Of a DNA stretch of 64,000 nt, positions 25,213-37,250 are shown piece after piece. The DNA is from Anoplolepis gracilipes (Eukaryota; Arthropoda; Insecta; Hymenoptera; Formicidae): positions 6,352,001-6,416,000 of the forward strand of contig NC_132981.1 in the NCBI RefSeq assembly GCF_047496725.1. Direction: 5' to 3'. The position numbers were made by a program, and so were the translations under genes. How positions within the stretch are numbered: position 1 is the stretch's first letter; the number at the start of each line of letters is the position of its first letter. Under the pieces are notes generated by a model. The model saw only the letters and a list, made by a program, of their open reading frames with translations, did not search any database and had not been told where the DNA came from.

Positions 25213-25520
25213 TCATACATAGATGCATGTATGCATGTGCTTCTGCATATGCATGCGCGTATACTCGCGAAATATCACCGCACTGAAAGAAATCACAGAT
25301 AGTTCCACCAAAATTCATCAGAAAAGGACAGAGAAAGAGAGAGAAGGAGAGAGAAAATATAGAAAGAGGTAGAGATAGAGATAAAGAACCGAGGCAACGC
25401 ATGTACGAACGCATTCAAAAGGGAATTTTTCCGGACTCACCGCGTCCGACGTCCACGCTCGTATTCGAGAAGCTCTTTATTCGCGGTTACTTCAAAAGTA
25501 TCCTGTGTGTATGCACCCAT
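25213..25520 (-). CDS. Two-exon small gene, predicted 49 residues
   Basis: Minus strand. Exon 1 runs from ATGGGTGCA at 25520 to 25441 and ends in CG|GTGAGT, a consensus donor. The 158-base intron (25440-25283) is pyrimidine-rich and ends in GATTTCTTTCAG, a very strong acceptor. Exon 2 continues in phase from 25282 to TGA at 25215-25213. Exon 1 encodes an acidic/basic segment (FEVTANKELLEYERGRRT); exon 2 adds a His/Met-rich tail. Retaining the intron gives a stop immediately after the donor. AATAAA (complement 25129-25124) lies downstream. In exon 2 another frame is open for 50 codons and ends just before that signal, so the true frame is uncertain. Splicing is better supported than coding. 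No family is recognised. Confidence 0.35.
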
Positions 25521-25539
25521 ACACGCTCCATATCATTCT

Positions 25540-26100
25540 ATCCTCCCCCCCTCCCCCGCGAATGATAACGCAGCCGTATATTTCTCTACTGCGAACGAAC
25601 GTTTCGACGCACCCGTGATTGATGCGCCTTCTCTGACTCTTCGTGAGGATCATATTAATCAACGCCGCGCTACGAGCTTGTACAGCATCGCTCGCAAGCC
25701 TGGGAATAGCAGGAACCGATGTGGCTCCTGCTCGGCCCCACGATAAATCGGATTCGCGACCGACAACTCACGTATCGCTCGCGGAGAGAGCCCACGAAAT
25801 GTATCTGCCTATACCCTTAGCCGCATTCACATGCACTCTATGCAGCGGCGCTTACATAGGAGCGGCTGCTATGTTCGCTGCGAGACCATGGCTGGCCGTT
25901 TCGAGATAACGTAATGCCTCCGCACGTAGTCGAGAATTTTCTCTCCTCCAGATTAAAATGGTCGCTACGTGGCTATACATAAAACTACAGTGTGCGATAG
26001 CGTCAATATCGGCGGGAGAACAGAGAGAGATTTTTAAATTTTGCACCTCGTAACAGTAAAAAAAATGTGACGTATTAAAAATCTGCATATTAATAACGTT
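25540..26100. other. GC-rich island, no resolved gene
   Basis: Plus-strand frames 25507-25746 and 25643-25909 and minus-strand frame 25852-26088 are open but overlap and lack splice support. A C-rich run (CCTCCCCCCCTCCCCC) lies at about 25543-25557. This may be the promoter side of the minus-strand gene at 25213-25520. Confidence 0.35.
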
Positions 26101-27070
26101 TCTTATAAATTAATTATGTAATGTATTATTCGTCAGAGTGCAGCATTTCAAAGAAAACGCTTTTAATGAAATAGCACAAAACTGGTAAACATAATTTTAT
26201 TTATTACATGTTGCTTCCATTATGTTTTTTAAGCATACAAGTTTATCGTTTGAGATCAATCTTTATGTTATATCGCGTTGTAAAGTTTACACCCTGATTT
26301 TCTACGATACTTGTTATAAAAATCTTGTATATCTCGTATACATACCCACGCGCGCATGTACGTATATGCATGTGATCATGTATATATATGTATAAATATT
26401 TTTCTTTATTAAAGAGTAAAGTACTTATATCGCCTACATCTACTTTACTATCTCGTACAGACACTTTATCTTAATCTCGCTGTTATGGAAAACTAAGATT
26501 ATCTCCATGTTATATCATCGAGTACATATAGTAACAGTCTGATTTTCCAGTCTATTAAAATCTTGAGAAATATCAACCCCCTATATAAAAGAAGCGCTTT
26601 GATTGATAATTACCTAACGAAAAAAGAGAATAACAAAAAAAAGATAATTTAAATATTTTCTGATACATGTAAAACATGTCAAAGCGATACGAAATATATT
26701 CCTGAAATTCAGGCGATTAAAAGATTGTATCCCTCTGAAAAATTTATCTCTTAAATTAATTATTTTATCTATATGAAAAAAATTATTATATTTGAGTTAT
26801 ATAAAAAAACAAATAATGTTGTGTTGTCTTTCTTGTGGAAAATATTGTAAATAAATATTGTATATGAATATAATAATCTAGAAATTTTCATTTAACTTTA
26901 TATCGTATAAAGTGCGTGCTAAATAACATATCATTACGTGTGTAATGATAAGTATTTACGTGTGTATTTTTATCAATTGACATTCTTGTTTACGAATTAA
27001 ATTTTATGACGTTTATTTTGTTTAGTTAAAAATTAATCTCACAAAGAAAAGTGAGTAAATATGCTTGTTG
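26100..27070. other. AT-rich stretch, no gene seen
   Basis: No supported ORF or splice pair. A TATATAAAAG word at about 26582 has no transcript evidence beside it. Confidence 0.55.
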
Positions 27071-27079
27071 TAAACGTAT

Positions 27080-27445
27080 TAGTTACAACATGTGAGAAAC
27101 TAAACCTGGCGCAAGATGCTAATGGTGATGTATTCATAAGTTTCTGTTTAGCCAAAGTTAATCATCAGTTCGCCCGACGAAACACTTAGATACGCCAACG
27201 GCTGCAACATGTAATCGATCTAAACAACGAGATTATCCCACTAATTGGTGCGCACATTCTAGGCATCCGGAATGGTGCGACACGATATTCAGGGAAGGAT
27301 GCCCGCGATCTGTCGAACATGCTTCAACTTGATGGTCCTCAGTGCAGGTCATCCAGTTGAGTCACCTATTCATCAGGCCGTCTATATCACACTTCAAGAT
27401 TATCTTCGGTTACCTACAGGCCACTTGCTGGCCAACCCAGTGTAA
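27080..27445. other. Sharply bounded GC-richer island without long ORF
   Basis: About 365 bases of balanced composition inside AT-rich flanks with no ORF of 60 codons on either strand. An acceptor-like TCTTCGGTTACCTACAG ends near 27420. The composition contrast resembles the coding-like islands elsewhere, so a non-coding RNA exon or a conserved regulatory element is possible. Confidence 0.4.
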
Positions 27446-28048
27446 TAATAATACCGATATATGATATCGGATTGTATACACGATAATTGGCGAACAAATA
27501 TTGGTACAAAAGCTATCGCACTATCGATATAAAAAAATTTTTAATCTTAGAAAGGACTTTTTTTATATATCCAAAAAATGATGTCAATTTTCATTACACA
27601 TATTGTATATAGACTTGTGTATAAAAAAATCTGCTTCAAATATGTATATAAAAGTAGCAATAATGTAAGTATTCTTCTGCAGTTATATTCTTTCAAAATA
27701 AAAATTTTATATATTGTAATAATCTCCTTTCTAATAGTTTAATGTGATAATTAATCCGATATAAATAGATAAATTATTTTGCCAAAAATTGTTTTTTAAT
27801 TAGTAGTTTATTCTTATTTTCCAAGACTCATACATCGAGTCTTTCATTACCCTAATTTAATCTTAATGTATTATTTTATCGCGTGTTTCTGTACCCGCAA
27901 AGTACAATAGAAATTGATCATACATTAAGACAATTTAATTGTCTCTAGGAAATATAAGCCGCATGAAATAGCGTCAATGTATTAAAGTATCGTTGATTGA
28001 GAAAAACTTTCGCCAAGAACTAGTCTACCTATCCACGATACTTGGTTC

Positions 28049-28069
28049 TATATATATATATATATATAT
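28049..28069. repeat. (TA)n microsatellite
   Basis: TA run of about 21 bases. Confidence 0.95.
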
Positions 28070-28804
28070 TGCTCGTCGCGCAATGTGCTGTGCCTGTATC
28101 GCTTTCCAAAGTCTTTTATCCCATCGCATCGCCGTCGTAAGAAACTTCGTCTCGCGCTTTACGAGCGCCGTTGCGGGATAACGCGCCCCCGATTCTCCAT
28201 TTGGAAAGTGGAACTTCGAACTAATTCTCTTCGATTCTCGCTCCACGTTGCTCCCATATCGAGAGCTCCGTAGAGGATATTACTATAGTAGCTAGACACC
28301 TTATGACATACGCAGAGTTCACGTGTGTTGGTGAGAAAAATGTTGCGCACGACCAAGCTTCGTTGTCACGTATCGCACTTTCCAGTGAACATTTTCAAAG
28401 CCAACTATTACGAAATTATAATCTGCTATTACAGTGAAATTGTTCGATCGTGAAACATCGAGTCCTTTAAAATAATTTCACGTACCTACTTCAGCAAAGC
28501 GAGAGATCGAATTTATGAAAAATACAAGTACAAATTGAACATTTATTTCGTACAATTTAATTATTGGTATTTATAATTCTTTTTTCAGAGTAGAGAAAGA
28601 GAGAGAGAGAGAGCTCATATTTATTATACGCATCTCAATATTTCGTCTAATAAATATTTATTATTTCTGTGATAAATCTAAGCGAAATAATCAATGCGCG
28701 CAATCTCTATTCCAGAAAGTAGAAAATGCACGTAATCATGATCAGTTCTAATCTTGCTGAAACACCTGCCTCCGTTCGATCGATGTCTTCAACTTCCTTT
28801 TCAG

Positions 28805-28876
28805 GAAGATACAAGAAGAGAGTTTATCGCTTAAACCGATGTACTATTTCTACGTAGTTGTATATGGTTTGCCTTG
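28805..28876 (+). other. Possible exon after a strong acceptor
   Basis: CTAAT branch-like word at 28749, then a tract ending CAACTTCCTTTTCAG at 28804. One frame after it is open for about 23 codons to a stop near 28878. No donor or upstream exon was found, so only the acceptor itself is supported. Confidence 0.25.
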
Positions 28877-28889
28877 ATTATCGATAATA

Positions 28890-30006
28890 CATCAGGGGTT
28901 CCCAAAGCTTTCAGTCTTGTCTCATTTTGTTTAAGAAACTTATATGTTTTCTCAAAACAGTGTTCAACAAAAGATCAACAGAAGGTTAACAATCAATTAA
29001 GAGTTTGTAGTATAAAATCTCAAAATCAATTTTCAAACATAAACTTCTCTTCTCAAGTTATGCATCTCCTCAAGTATATCAGTTGAGAACCAACGATGTA
29101 GATAAACATCGTGTAAATTCATTGATCCTATCTACATTAGCACGAACTTACATTGCAAAATCAAAAGAAACTCGGTGTATCTTCGTGATAAAAATTTATC
29201 GTTGCATGTTCTTGTTGCTTGATAAATTTCGTGGGCGCACATATTAGTTTGATAAAGCAAGTTAATTTAAAAATGAAATTCACAAATGATATCCACAAAT
29301 TTTATAAAGCAATCTCTCATTTCCTGGTAGCACTAATTTGATTATGATTACACAGTTTACAGTAAAAACTATTAGAGATGAATATGCAGTGCATTTAACT
29401 ATACAAATTCATTCGTCACAACAATGTGTCTGCATTATATGACAATATAATAGAGATTTATTAACTCCGTCATAATATCTCATTTGTAACATATAAGCTT
29501 TGTAATATAAATTATTGTGCAATATGATACACAATATAATATTATGTATATGTCTATCTACAATATATGTATAAAATGTTATTCGATGTATCTGCTCACA
29601 TTTAACCCATAAAAGAAAAAAACGTATCTTGCGATAACACAAGTGGTATAAATATTAAATGAAATGAAATGATTAAAAATGCAAGAGCTATTGAATGAAG
29701 ATCTTGGGGGTCTTCCTACATTAATTTTGCGCGCACGTATCCCGCTATACTTATCCAAGCGTCACGATATTATCATTTGACGAATAGTATATCGTAGCGT
29801 TGGGAATACTTACATCTTCAGCACGAACTGATTCAATGTCACGCCCAAGGCGAATTGAAACCAATTATAATTAGCATTGAGCGTTGAATGCTGCTGTATT
29901 GATCGAGAAACGTTAACCGGTACATTGACCAAGAGTAAATCTGGATTAGGATTACATTGTACACATGCATTAACCTGCGGCGATAGTTGATTTCAGAAAG
30001 ATTCAA

Positions 30007-30042
<36 letters not shown>

Positions 30043-31360
30043 TACTTTAATAAAGACATGCACGTTATATGTGTACATAAATCAAATTCTTTACTATAAA
30101 ATAAAAACTTATCTTTTAATACAGATTATACATATATAATTTTTTTAGTAAATATATATATATATGTGTATACATATACAGTAATATCAAAGAAAATGAC
30201 AATCTAAATATTCAAACATCAGACTTTTGAAAAGATAAATAATAATTGACATGCAAAAATTTTAATGAACTTTTACAGACAGATACAAGATGAAACTTAG
30301 ATGAAGTGATCTATGCATAATTGATTTTGTATTTTGAAATAAATTCTGCTATCTACGATTGCAATTTTTAATAAAAATAATATCTCAAAAGAACAATTTG
30401 TACCATATTACGCTTTAATAATGACTGTCAAATTAGGTGAAAAAAAATATAATTAACTTCATTTTAACATAAAAATGAAATAAAATGCAATTTTGTCGAC
30501 CGAGAAAAGACACTGACTTTCAAGCTATTGACACATGAAATTACATCTAACTTTATCGTATTCCAAGTGTATTTACGAAATAAAAAGGCAAGCTTCTTAT
30601 TTCCAATAGCGACACCATTGATTTCTATTTTTTCTTTTAACTTCTTCTTTTTACGTCTGCCATGTATGTGTACATCTATGCCAAAAATATTGTATCTATA
30701 GAACTATATCCTCGATCAGCATTTCCTTTTAATAGTGAAGATTACACGAGTATCCAAATCTGTATGCATACTATAAAAAGTTTAATAATATTTAAACATT
30801 TAGAAGTGGAATTTATGTAAGTAAAGATACGTCTATTATCTTGATTGTAATTTAACAGTAAATAAATATTATAACTATTATTTAATGCCTAAAAAAATAA
30901 TGCATTGATTCTAATTACAATATTTACGGGACTTCCGATGTTTATTTTTATTAAATAATTCTAAACTTCTTTATTATGTTGATAAAAAATTATTGTTATA
31001 CTAAATTAATTTCACAATGGTAGAAAATAAGCTAAATATTTGTACGTGCTAATATAAAAATCGCATATTTATTCACAAATGCATAAAACTACAAAATTAT
31101 TTGCACAGGCTTCCTGTCGATGTTCTACTTCAATAAAAGGTAAAATGAGCGAGCATTTCATTGTTACGATTTTCAAGCTAACTAAAGGAAAGAACCACCA
31201 CATGGTGTATTGTGTATGAAGCGCTCAATGCAAACGGCTTCTCGAATGGTGGAGAAGTTGAGTCGTGTAGACAATAATCATGCTCGAGGAAAACAATGTG
31301 AGAAAGTGACAGCCTGATAAGACTGGTCGTACTGGACAAACGAACTGACGCGCGATATAT
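28890..31360. other. AT-rich stretch with microsatellites
   Basis: No supported gene. A possible 31-base micro-exon (31109-31139) lies between TTGCACAG and AAAAG|GTAAAA, but both sites are modest. Confidence 0.5.
30011..30039. repeat. (TA)n microsatellite in a palindrome
   Basis: The TA run is flanked by AATAAT and AATTAT, making a self-complementary block of roughly 36 bases. Confidence 0.95.
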
Positions 31361-31408
31361 TTCGCTCTTTTGGCTGGAAATAGAAAAAAATCAAAAACGA
31401 AAAAAAAC

Positions 31409-31654
31409 ATGAGGATCACTGCCGCCCAGTTGAATATGGTATTAACTAGACAATATCCTTTGGCGAGGAACGTTTTTTCGACCGTAGAATCGCAATTTTG
31501 CCAGGGCAAAAGATTTTCACGACCGCGTAACTTTGCCGTGACACGTTATGTCCGCCATGTATCTCTCGCGACGCCGACAGAAAAATTTTACGAACGCGTG
31601 CACAGGATAGGACGATATACATATATGTTTAAGCGAAGCTTGTTATCGCGATGA
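31409..31654 (+). CDS. Hypothetical 81-residue basic ORF
   Basis: ATGAGGATC preceded by an A-rich leader opens 81 codons of Arg/Thr/Val-rich sequence. A minus-strand frame (31225-31509) overlaps half of it. No splice pair, signal peptide or family was recognised. Confidence 0.2.
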   Translation: MRITAAQLNMVLTRQYPLARNVFSTVESQFCQGKRFSRPRNFAVTRYVRHVSLATPTEKFYERVHRIGRYTYMFKRSLLSR

Positions 31655-31699
31655 TTTAACCCCATGCGATATATCGTTGCGACGAAGAATGCGCGTATA

Positions 31700-33700
31700 T
31701 TCGATGTTCCCTGGGAAATATCAGATGAGAATATTACAACGCGTCGCTTTGTATGCATATGGTTTAATGCACGAACATATTTCAATGTCTGACATGTATG
31801 CAATATAAAAAAATTAATATATAAAACGAAAATTCTCTAGTATTTCCAACAACATAAAAAAATTTTCTTTTAATAATTATTACCGTACGTATTACATGCT
31901 CGTGATACGTACATATATACTACAATATAATTTTTTAAAGCACAATTCTCTTTTGATTCCTTTTTCCTGATCTCGCAGGAACGTGCTTTTTCTATGCGAA
32001 TAATTTGTATCTTTGCCATTGTATTTTCCAACAACACAAATTGCACACTTGCTCGTTACCATTATTATAAAGTACATGCATCGACATAGCTATCAGTGTT
32101 GCTACGTCAATACACTTTCGATGAATTATCTTTGTCGTTAAAATATACATTTCACGTGGAACTCAAATACTACAATAAATTACCGTCGTGTGTATATGTA
32201 TATATAACACATATAAAAGAATGCGATCGGGGCAAGCAGGGTTTCGCAACGATCGCAAAAATGTGTGCAGTCCTCGCGTATGTATTACGAGCCAATTAAT
32301 TACCGAGTCGTCACGCAAGTACACCACACACGACCCTATCGATTAACATCCGACCAATCTCACCTCTCCTACCTCTCCTACACGACGGTTTTTGCACCGC
32401 ACCCACTGGGTGAAGCTGCGAGAGGACTTAATAAAGCCAACTCGACAGCTATCGATCTCTCCCGCCCATTCACGAAAGTACTAAATTTCATCCATTGAGA
32501 TCGGCCAAATGACTTTACGTTTTTTATAAAATTTCATCTTCGTTACGCTTTCCACGTCGCGGCTATACTTCCCCTTTTTAATCATCCGGCTCTTTCCAAT
32601 TTAAATTATATGAAAGATTTGTTATTATTTCACTACGTTCACGTACACACACACACAAACAAAAAGTTTTTTTAACGAAAGCTAAGCATTCTTTTTATTT
32701 GCATCAGCACATCGCTAACGTAGACAAAATTTTAAATTCAATCCTCTCGGCTTTGATAGCGCAACCTATTTTCAAGAATCTTTTATAAAGCACAGTATTT
32801 ATTTATTTTGAAACTTTTAAATATAACAATTCTCACTGCAAGATTTCCTTTCAAATATACAGCTTTTTCATTTGGATATGCTTTGCATTAATTTCCTGAT
32901 AATTTCTGCATCAAGAACTACATAAATATCATGTATTAAAATATATTCCAAGAACAAATGTGGGTTCTTATTATTCACAATCAATATATATTAATTATGT
33001 TTCCCATATAATGAACCTAACCGGAATAAATTGCAGTAAAAGTTCACTAGAGTCCCTTTAATAAATCTATCTCCACAATCTATCACTCTGGTCTAATACG
33101 ATATGCTGGGGAAGAATGATATATAAAGTCTATAGACCCATTGGGACTGAGTAAACGATTGTTTCTTTCATAGCGCGAGGTCACTCTCTTCGTTTATCTA
33201 TCGTCGTTTCCTGTTTGTGCACGTTTTCCATCATCTCTTTCATTCAATACGAATAATCTTTTTATTACCTACCTGTGAATACATAATCATAATTAGAGCA
33301 ATGTAATAAAAATTTGTTAAAAATATCTAATAAATTAAACAAAGTTATATAAAGTTGTATAAAGTTATATATAAATATTCTTTACAAAGAGTACTCTCAA
33401 TAAAAAAAGTTATAAATTTTATCCATAGACACATTTTTAACGTTTCTCGCTAAAAAAAAAAGCTAAAAAAAGCTTTTAAGCTTTATAAAATAAAACTTTT
33501 AAAGTAGAAAAGAAAATCTCGAGGAATTTCACTCAATACATTTTCTACTGTAATTGCATTACAAAAAATTGAAACAAGAAATTCACTCTACACAAATATA
33601 GGACGATGTTTTCGATAAAACTGTAAAATCGATCGATATCGTAATCATTTGTTCAAAAGCACCACGCTATATCAGCATAAATTGAAAAACGTTAGTCTGA
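31700..33700. other. No resolved gene
   Basis: A GC-richer island at 32220-32520 has on the minus strand a consensus donor GAGAG|GTGAGA near 32359 and a short ATG-initiated frame of 37 codons (about 32495 down to 32385). No matching acceptor is convincing. The rest is AT-rich. Confidence 0.4.
33341..33370. repeat. 10-bp tandem repeat, three copies
   Basis: AAAGTT(A/G)TAT repeated three times in a row. Confidence 0.9.
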
Positions 33701-33760
33701 CGTTTCGTTGTATTAAATGGAAATTCGCGGCTCAAATAAGTTTCGTCGGAGATTTGCAAA

Positions 33761-33964
33761 ATGGAATCAGACGCGGCTGCGAACTACGTCGATCGAAATG
33801 ACCGTAAATCTTGGTTATATTTGAAACTCGACGAAACGAAACAGAATGCCTCACGGCTGCCCCGACTCGAAAGAAGAAGGAGCGGGAAGTTAATCCGTGG
33901 AATCATTGAGAACTCACGAATCTATTTGCGGCTTTGGAGAATTTCCTCCGTAAAGTTCTTCTGA
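33761..33964 (+). CDS. Hypothetical 67-residue ORF with optimal start context
   Basis: The start lies in TTGCAAAATGGAA, close to the ideal insect context. The product has an acidic, Asn-rich start (MESDAAANYVDRNDRKSW) followed by a strongly basic middle (RLPRLERRRSGK) and an aromatic end. A second plus-strand frame (33934-34293) overlaps its end in another frame; a donor-like ATAG|GTAATG lies in that frame at 34225. No family is recognised. Splicing between the two frames was not resolved. Confidence 0.3.
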   Translation: MESDAAANYVDRNDRKSWLYLKLDETKQNASRLPRLERRRSGKLIRGIIENSRIYLRLWRISSVKFF

Positions 33965-34319
33965 ACGAGGTTAAGAGATCGGCCATCGGAAGAGCGCGGC
34001 AACTCAGCAGTCTCACGGTATTTACGATTTGCACCGTGTCGCAACATTTTGCGGACTTCGAGTGTCCGAAGTTTGCAGAGAGAAGTTTCCTCTGTGTTGC
34101 AATTAAGGGGCCTCTCAAACGGTGGTTTCAACTTACGACCAATCCTCTCCTCTCCTCTCCTCATGCGATCGCGGTGCAACTCCGGTACAGCCGAGCCTCT
34201 CCGAAGCGAATTGCATTCGATATAGGTAATGCACTTTCACTGTGGCCCACCGCTTTGCAATCGATGTTGTTTGAGACTTCGAGTGAGATTTAACCCGCTT
34301 CTCTCCCTCAAAGTTACAG

Positions 34320-35270
34320 TAAGGGACAAAATTCTTTGATGCCGGACTTTGCTAATGCAAACATTTTGTGTACCATAAACATTTCATTTTTTTTCGCAGA
34401 ATTCAACGATATTTCAATGACATTGCATTAGCCAATGTTTGATTTATTAGTTTACGCAAATGCGATAAAACATATCCGGTATGGTAGCTTTAATAACATA
34501 TTATGTGAAAATGTAAATTATGACAATAAAAAGAGAAATTTAAATGTAGCTGTCATTTAAATCTTTCGCTAATCTCGTCCGCCTCTATTATTTAGCTTTG
34601 ATAATCAATCTATATGTGATCTATATGTGATTAGGTCTTTTGATTTAAATATTGCGATAAATTTAACAGATTATATAAAAACTAAGTTCTTGTAATATTT
34701 ATTACCGTATAGCGTATATTTATTTATTTTATTTATATAGTATTTATATATATTTTCCTAATGTAAAGTCTCTTAAAATTAACAAGAATCAAATCTATAT
34801 ATTTTACGGAATTATATTGCTTACCAAGCAATACTATATAGCTTTTTTAACATCTAATAAAGTACGATTTAGTAAAATTCAATTAATAATGATACAAGCA
34901 AATAATAAAACAACGTAAATTCGAAGGAAGTTAACATTAATCGTATTATAAGTAAATTTCTAAATAAATTTAAATTACTATTACAAGTTTGATGTATGAA
35001 ACGTAATATGTATAAAAAATAAGATGTCTTATAAAAGAACTGTTTGCTTCAAAATGAATCAATGATAAAAAGCAGGTCCGCATATTATGTAAAAATTAAA
35101 TAATTCATCTTTAGAAAATATGTGCTACGACATAAGTTTTACATCTCAGAAAACGGATACAAGAAAAGAAAATATATAGTAACCTTGACAAGTGATTACT
35201 TCTTTAAGTTATTACTGCGCGTAAACTTTGCAAGCACGCACAAAGAAATTTCCAATTAAGGTTGCCATAG
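34320..35270. other. AT-rich stretch, no gene seen
   Basis: A short 11-bp duplication (ATCTATATGTG twice, 34608-34629) is visible. Nothing else is supported. Confidence 0.55.
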
Positions 35271-35399
35271 TAACGGCAACGACTGCACGCGCATAGACGA
35301 AGGATCAGAAAAGCGATGGAACCACGTAAAACACCGCACGATGTAGTAGGAAGAGCTTGAGATGATGTACAAGTGCTTTGCGGTCGGTGTAGTTTACGG

Positions 35400-35406
35400 T
35401 ATAAAA
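35400..35406 (+). promoter_or_regulatory. TATA box candidate
   Basis: TATAAAA in the context TTTACGGTATAAAA, about 125 bases before the ATG of the 35529 gene and followed by a GC-rich leader with two CGCGCGCG-type words. Position and context fit a core promoter. Confidence 0.35.
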
Positions 35407-35528
35407 AAAAAAGAGAGAGAGAGAGAAAAAAGTGTTAGGTCGCGCGCGTCTAATTTCAATTTCCGCGAACGTGGTACCATATCGCGCGCGTCTCCGGTTT
35501 AATTAAATTTGTTTAGAGATCAAGCAAA

Positions 35529-35970
35529 ATGGCCGGTGAGAAAGCACACCGTGACACAGCTTGTGAAGACGCCTTAGGGCCACAGGTCGTTGCCGTCCTT
35601 CGTCTTCGCACGTGTCACAAAGACGCTATAGATATTTCCGACACCCCTTATCCAGTTACAACGCTCAATCCGATCGAATTTGACGAAGACCACGTTTTGC
35701 AAAGATCAGAACTTGTGACAAAAAAGCTTTTTCTCTCCTGCTCCGAGATTTCGTCTTGCAGAAATGAAAAGGTTTTTCTTAGGGCTCGCAATCTCTCGCA
35801 AGAACGTATTTTCGATTGTTCACGCCCACGAACGATGGCTCGTAATCGTCGTAAACGTTGAAAATTTAAAGAAAGATTCCTTGCGGTCGTACAAGGAAAT
35901 GTTAAAGGGTAATGATCAATCTCGAAACGCTTTTCGGCAACTTTATGTTTTTCGAGTCTGCGTAAGATAA
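35529..35970 (+). CDS. Two-exon small gene, predicted 71 residues
   Basis: The start lies in AAGCAAAATGGCC, a near-ideal insect context. Coding exon 1 is only 7 bases (35529-35535) and ends at CCG|GTGAGA, a strong donor. The 226-base intron ends with a long pyrimidine tract and GTCTTGCAG at 35761. Exon 2 (35762-35970) continues in phase to TAA. The product starts MAEMKRFF, has a hydrophobic patch near residues 24-33 (HERWLVIVVN) and a basic, polar C-terminal half; no clear signal peptide and no known domain. AATAAA follows the stop by seven bases. If the intron is retained, the same ATG reads through as a 110-codon frame to 35861, so spliced and unspliced forms would give unrelated C-termini. 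Confidence 0.42.
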
Positions 35971-35976
35971 AAGTAA

Positions 35977-35982
35977 AATAAA
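35977..35982 (+). terminator. Polyadenylation signal AATAAA
   Basis: AATAAA in AAAATAAAATACG, just after the stop of the 35529 gene. Confidence 0.4.
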
Positions 35983-37168
35983 ATACGTAATACAGGAGTC
36001 AAATCGATTGCTCACTTTTGTGAGAAGAACTCTAATGCATTGTCAACAATTAATATATCTTAAGCACATTTGATTCAAAATACAAGTAAACATTAGTTAT
36101 CCAATTTTGTGTCTCAATTACATATATAATTTTTTTCCTAATTATCACGAAATCAAAACGATTTAATTTATCCTATCTAATTTACTTACTTAATTTTTTT
36201 CAATTTATTCTAGTTCTTATAATAATGATTATGATGATACTATCTAGTTCGCCATTTAGTATCAAATAAAATAACATAACATTAATCGAATAGAGCAAAA
36301 ATCTTTTTCAACTAATGTGTAATATATGAAATTGCAAAGCTTGATGAAAATATATAATTCATAAATATTTAACAGCAGTTGAATGAATTTCACATATTTA
36401 TAATCGTTTATATTATATTTTAACTCATCTTTAAATTGTTATAGAAAAAAGTGTTGTTGAGTTAATAATATATGGACAGTGTGTAAAAACTTATTTGAAT
36501 AGAGAGGAATATATATATTGGCCTATTATATGCGTTGTTAGAAAGGATAAATTATTTTCAAAATTAATTAATATTTGCTTTAAATATTGTAAATATCTCT
36601 CTTGTAATGCTTCACAAAATAGCAGAATTTAAAACTGCAGTTTGATCCTATTGATATAAAAGCTATTCAGTTGGGTTTAATTCAATGTCTTTTGATAGTA
36701 TAAATATTTCGTTCTTCTATTATATGCTTTATGCTTCTAGATAAATGCGGCATGAATGAGACATGAAATTTTGCGCGATAAGGAATGTTATAGCCAGCAG
36801 ACCGCAATTCATTGGAAATTCTACAAATTTCTGCTATAAGCCACGTGCTTTCATTGCATTCCATTCGACAAAATTGTAACGCAGTCCTCATGACGCGTCA
36901 TTCTATCCGTATGCATCAAGTACTGCTTGATGTAGCCACATTAAATGCCAGAATAATTGCTTCCCTTTCACATGCGTCCCTGTACAAGGTAATTTATGTG
37001 CATCATGTTGAAACTTTTGCCTTGGAGTTAAAAAGGGTTCTAAACGGAATTAAAAAATCGATAAAATTCTGCATTAATTTTTTGCTGAACTTTTGCATGC
37101 TATAATTGTTCTATAAGTGTACTTGCTGACTACAATTACTTCATAGAAAGGGTGTTCTCGTTCTCTTC

Positions 37169-37171
<3 letters not shown>

Positions 37172-37244
<73 letters not shown>
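37172..37244. repeat. (TC)n microsatellite, 73 bp
   Basis: Uninterrupted TC run. A short (GT)n run follows at about 37375-37399. Confidence 0.98.

Positions 37245-37250
<6 letters not shown>

Noticed and set aside
26580..26592. TATATAAAAG as a promoter
   Set aside because: Such words are expected in AT-rich sequence and no ORF or exon follows.
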